42,869 nucleotides of DNA from Candidatus Margulisiibacteriota bacterium (GTDB taxonomy: Bacteria; Margulisbacteria; Riflemargulisbacteria; GWF2-35-9). How positions within the stretch are numbered: the stretch's first letter is position 1; every line of letters starts with the position of its first letter. The notes under the pieces were generated by a model. It was not told where the DNA came from, searched no databases, and saw only the letters and a program-made list of their open reading frames with translations. Both the position numbers and the translations under genes were made by a program. Of this stretch, positions 42,047 through 42,869 are shown piece by piece. The stretch covers positions 1-42,869 of the forward strand of contig JAQURL010000014.1 in the NCBI GenBank assembly GCA_028715625.1, read 5' to 3'.

Positions 42047-42076
42047 CTGACAACTGCCTGCTACTGTTGGTATAAT
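42047..42076 (+). promoter_or_regulatory. dnaB promoter, likely leaderless
   Basis: CTGACA at 42047-42052 and TATAAT at 42071-42076 are 18 bases apart, and TGG before the hexamer makes a perfect extended -10 (TGGTATAAT). The dnaB ATG is at 42083, six bases after the hexamer, so the transcript should start at or next to the start codon. No Shine-Dalgarno is present. Confidence 0.7.
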
Positions 42077-42082
42077 TAAGCT

Positions 42083-42869
42083 ATGTCTGAACTGGATAAA
42101 AAAATACCCCCGCAAAATATAGATGCTGAACAATCGGTACTGGGCGCTGTACTGATTGACGCTGAAGCTATGCAAAGAATAGCCGATGTTGTTAAGCCGG
42201 ATTCATTTTATAAGGATTCTCATAAATTAATTTTCATAGCTATGCTGGATCTTATGAATAAAAGTGAACCGATAGATTTGGTCACTCTCACGGAAAAGTT
42301 ACGCAATAAAGGACAGCTGGAAAATGTTGGTGGGGCCAGTTATCTGGCCGAACTGGCAGATACTGTTTCGACATCAGCTAATGTTGAATACTATGCCAGG
42401 ATTGTTGATGAAAAATCTATGCTGCGCAAGCTTATTACTACCGGTTCCGATATAGTGGAAAGTGCTTTTTCAGAGACATCGGAAACCACAGCTATTCTTG
42501 ATCACGCCGAGCAGAAAATTTTTGAAATAGCTAATGATCGCCATAAAAAGGGATTTATTCATATAAAAGACATTTTACATCCGGTAATGGATGAAATAGA
42601 AAATATGTACAACACCGACACTTCATTATTAGGATTAACATCCGGTTATGTGGATCTGGACAGAATTACTTCAGGTTTCCAGAATTCTGACCTGATAATA
42701 ATCGCGGCCAGACCCAGTATGGGAAAAACTGCTTTTTGTCTAAACATTGCTACCAATGTTGCAATCAGAGAAAAGAAAACAGTAGGCCTATTCAGCCTGG
42801 AAATGTCTAAAGAGTCTCTGGTGCAGCGTGTTATCTGTTCTGAAGCTGAAATAGATGCGAACAAGCTTA
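42083..42869 (+). CDS. dnaB: replicative DNA helicase, 3' end beyond the window
   Basis: The first 262 residues are visible and the frame stays open to the window edge. The N-terminal helical domain has PPQNIDAEQSVLGAVLID at 9-26 and the family VGGASYLAELADTV stretch near 82-95. The RecA-like motor domain begins near 185 (LTSGYVDLDRITSGF) and has Walker A ARPSMGKT at 209-216 and SLEMSKESLVQR near 238-249. No intein interrupts the visible part. DnaB unwinds DNA at the fork and works with the DnaG and DnaX encoded in the same window. It lacks a ribosome-binding site and is probably translated from a leaderless message. Confidence 0.95.
   Translation, partial: MSELDKKIPPQNIDAEQSVLGAVLIDAEAMQRIADVVKPDSFYKDSHKLIFIAMLDLMNKSEPIDLVTLTEKLRNKGQLENVGGASYLAELADTVSTSANVEYYARIVDEKSMLRKLITTGSDIVESAFSETSETTAILDHAEQKIFEIANDRHKKGFIHIKDILHPVMDEIENMYNTDTSLLGLTSGYVDLDRITSGFQNSDLIIIAARPSMGKTAFCLNIATNVAIREKKTVGLFSLEMSKESLVQRVICSEAEIDANKL

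Overview
This is an AT-rich bacterial chromosome segment with mostly + strand genes. It mixes conserved housekeeping genes (dnaX, ppdK, dnaG, rpoD, a walJ/yycJ-like gene, dnaB) with two large accessory blocks. No tRNA, rRNA, CRISPR array, integrase or transposase is visible. Genes of ordinary bacterial type next to a long run of secreted tail-fibre-like proteins suggest a free-living or surface-attached member of an uncultivated lineage of the Margulisbacteria/WOR-1, Elusimicrobia or Omnitrophota kind. That placement is inference from gene style, not a phylogenetic result.

Layout. 1-562: the start of a minus-strand gene cut by the window edge, and what look like remnants of two genes truncated head to head. 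612-3668: dnaX, a SixA-type phosphohistidine phosphatase and an anchored ZnuA/TroA-type metal-binding protein, tightly packed. 3767-4657: a DUF89/ARMT1-like damage-control phosphatase on the minus strand. 4751-21607: five tandem genes for exported fibre-like proteins of 629, 488, 896, 2111 and 1391 residues. They carry 1, 2, 9, 25 and 14 copies of a 'GNVGIGTTxP' type repeat. The first four end in the same ~95-residue cap domain; the fifth ends in a Peptidase_G2-like autoproteolytic chaperone domain. An intrinsic terminator separates genes 1-2 from genes 3-5. 21885-27528: pyruvate phosphate dikinase, then dnaG and rpoD overlapping by ATGA. 27901-29682: a divergent UDP-sugar pyrophosphorylase-like gene with its own leader and terminator. 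29845-41204: a carbohydrate uptake operon with a substrate-binding lipoprotein, two MalF/MalG-type permeases that both carry unusual insertions, a 2035-residue membrane-tethered GH8-like glycoside hydrolase, and a DUF4380 mutarotase-like protein. 41205-42869: a WalJ/YycJ-type metallo-beta-lactamase-fold protein and the start of dnaB.

How the genes fit together. The 29845-41204 operon reads as a surface machine. A giant anchored hydrolase with repeated carbohydrate-binding-like units would cut a polysaccharide; the lipoprotein would capture oligosaccharides; two permeases would import them. One permease has a predicted seven-bladed beta-propeller in its first extracytoplasmic loop and the other has two extra membrane helices. 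No ATPase is encoded here, so a shared ATPase elsewhere is likely. The fibre cluster reads as a set of trimeric surface fibres with modular repeats.

Start-site signals are varied. dnaX and dnaB each have a perfect extended -10 ending 6-7 bases before the ATG, implying leaderless mRNAs. Two fibre genes are preceded by matching five-codon mini-ORFs. The walJ-like gene has no standard start codon that keeps its conserved N-terminus; the best start is AUU behind a well-placed AGGAG.
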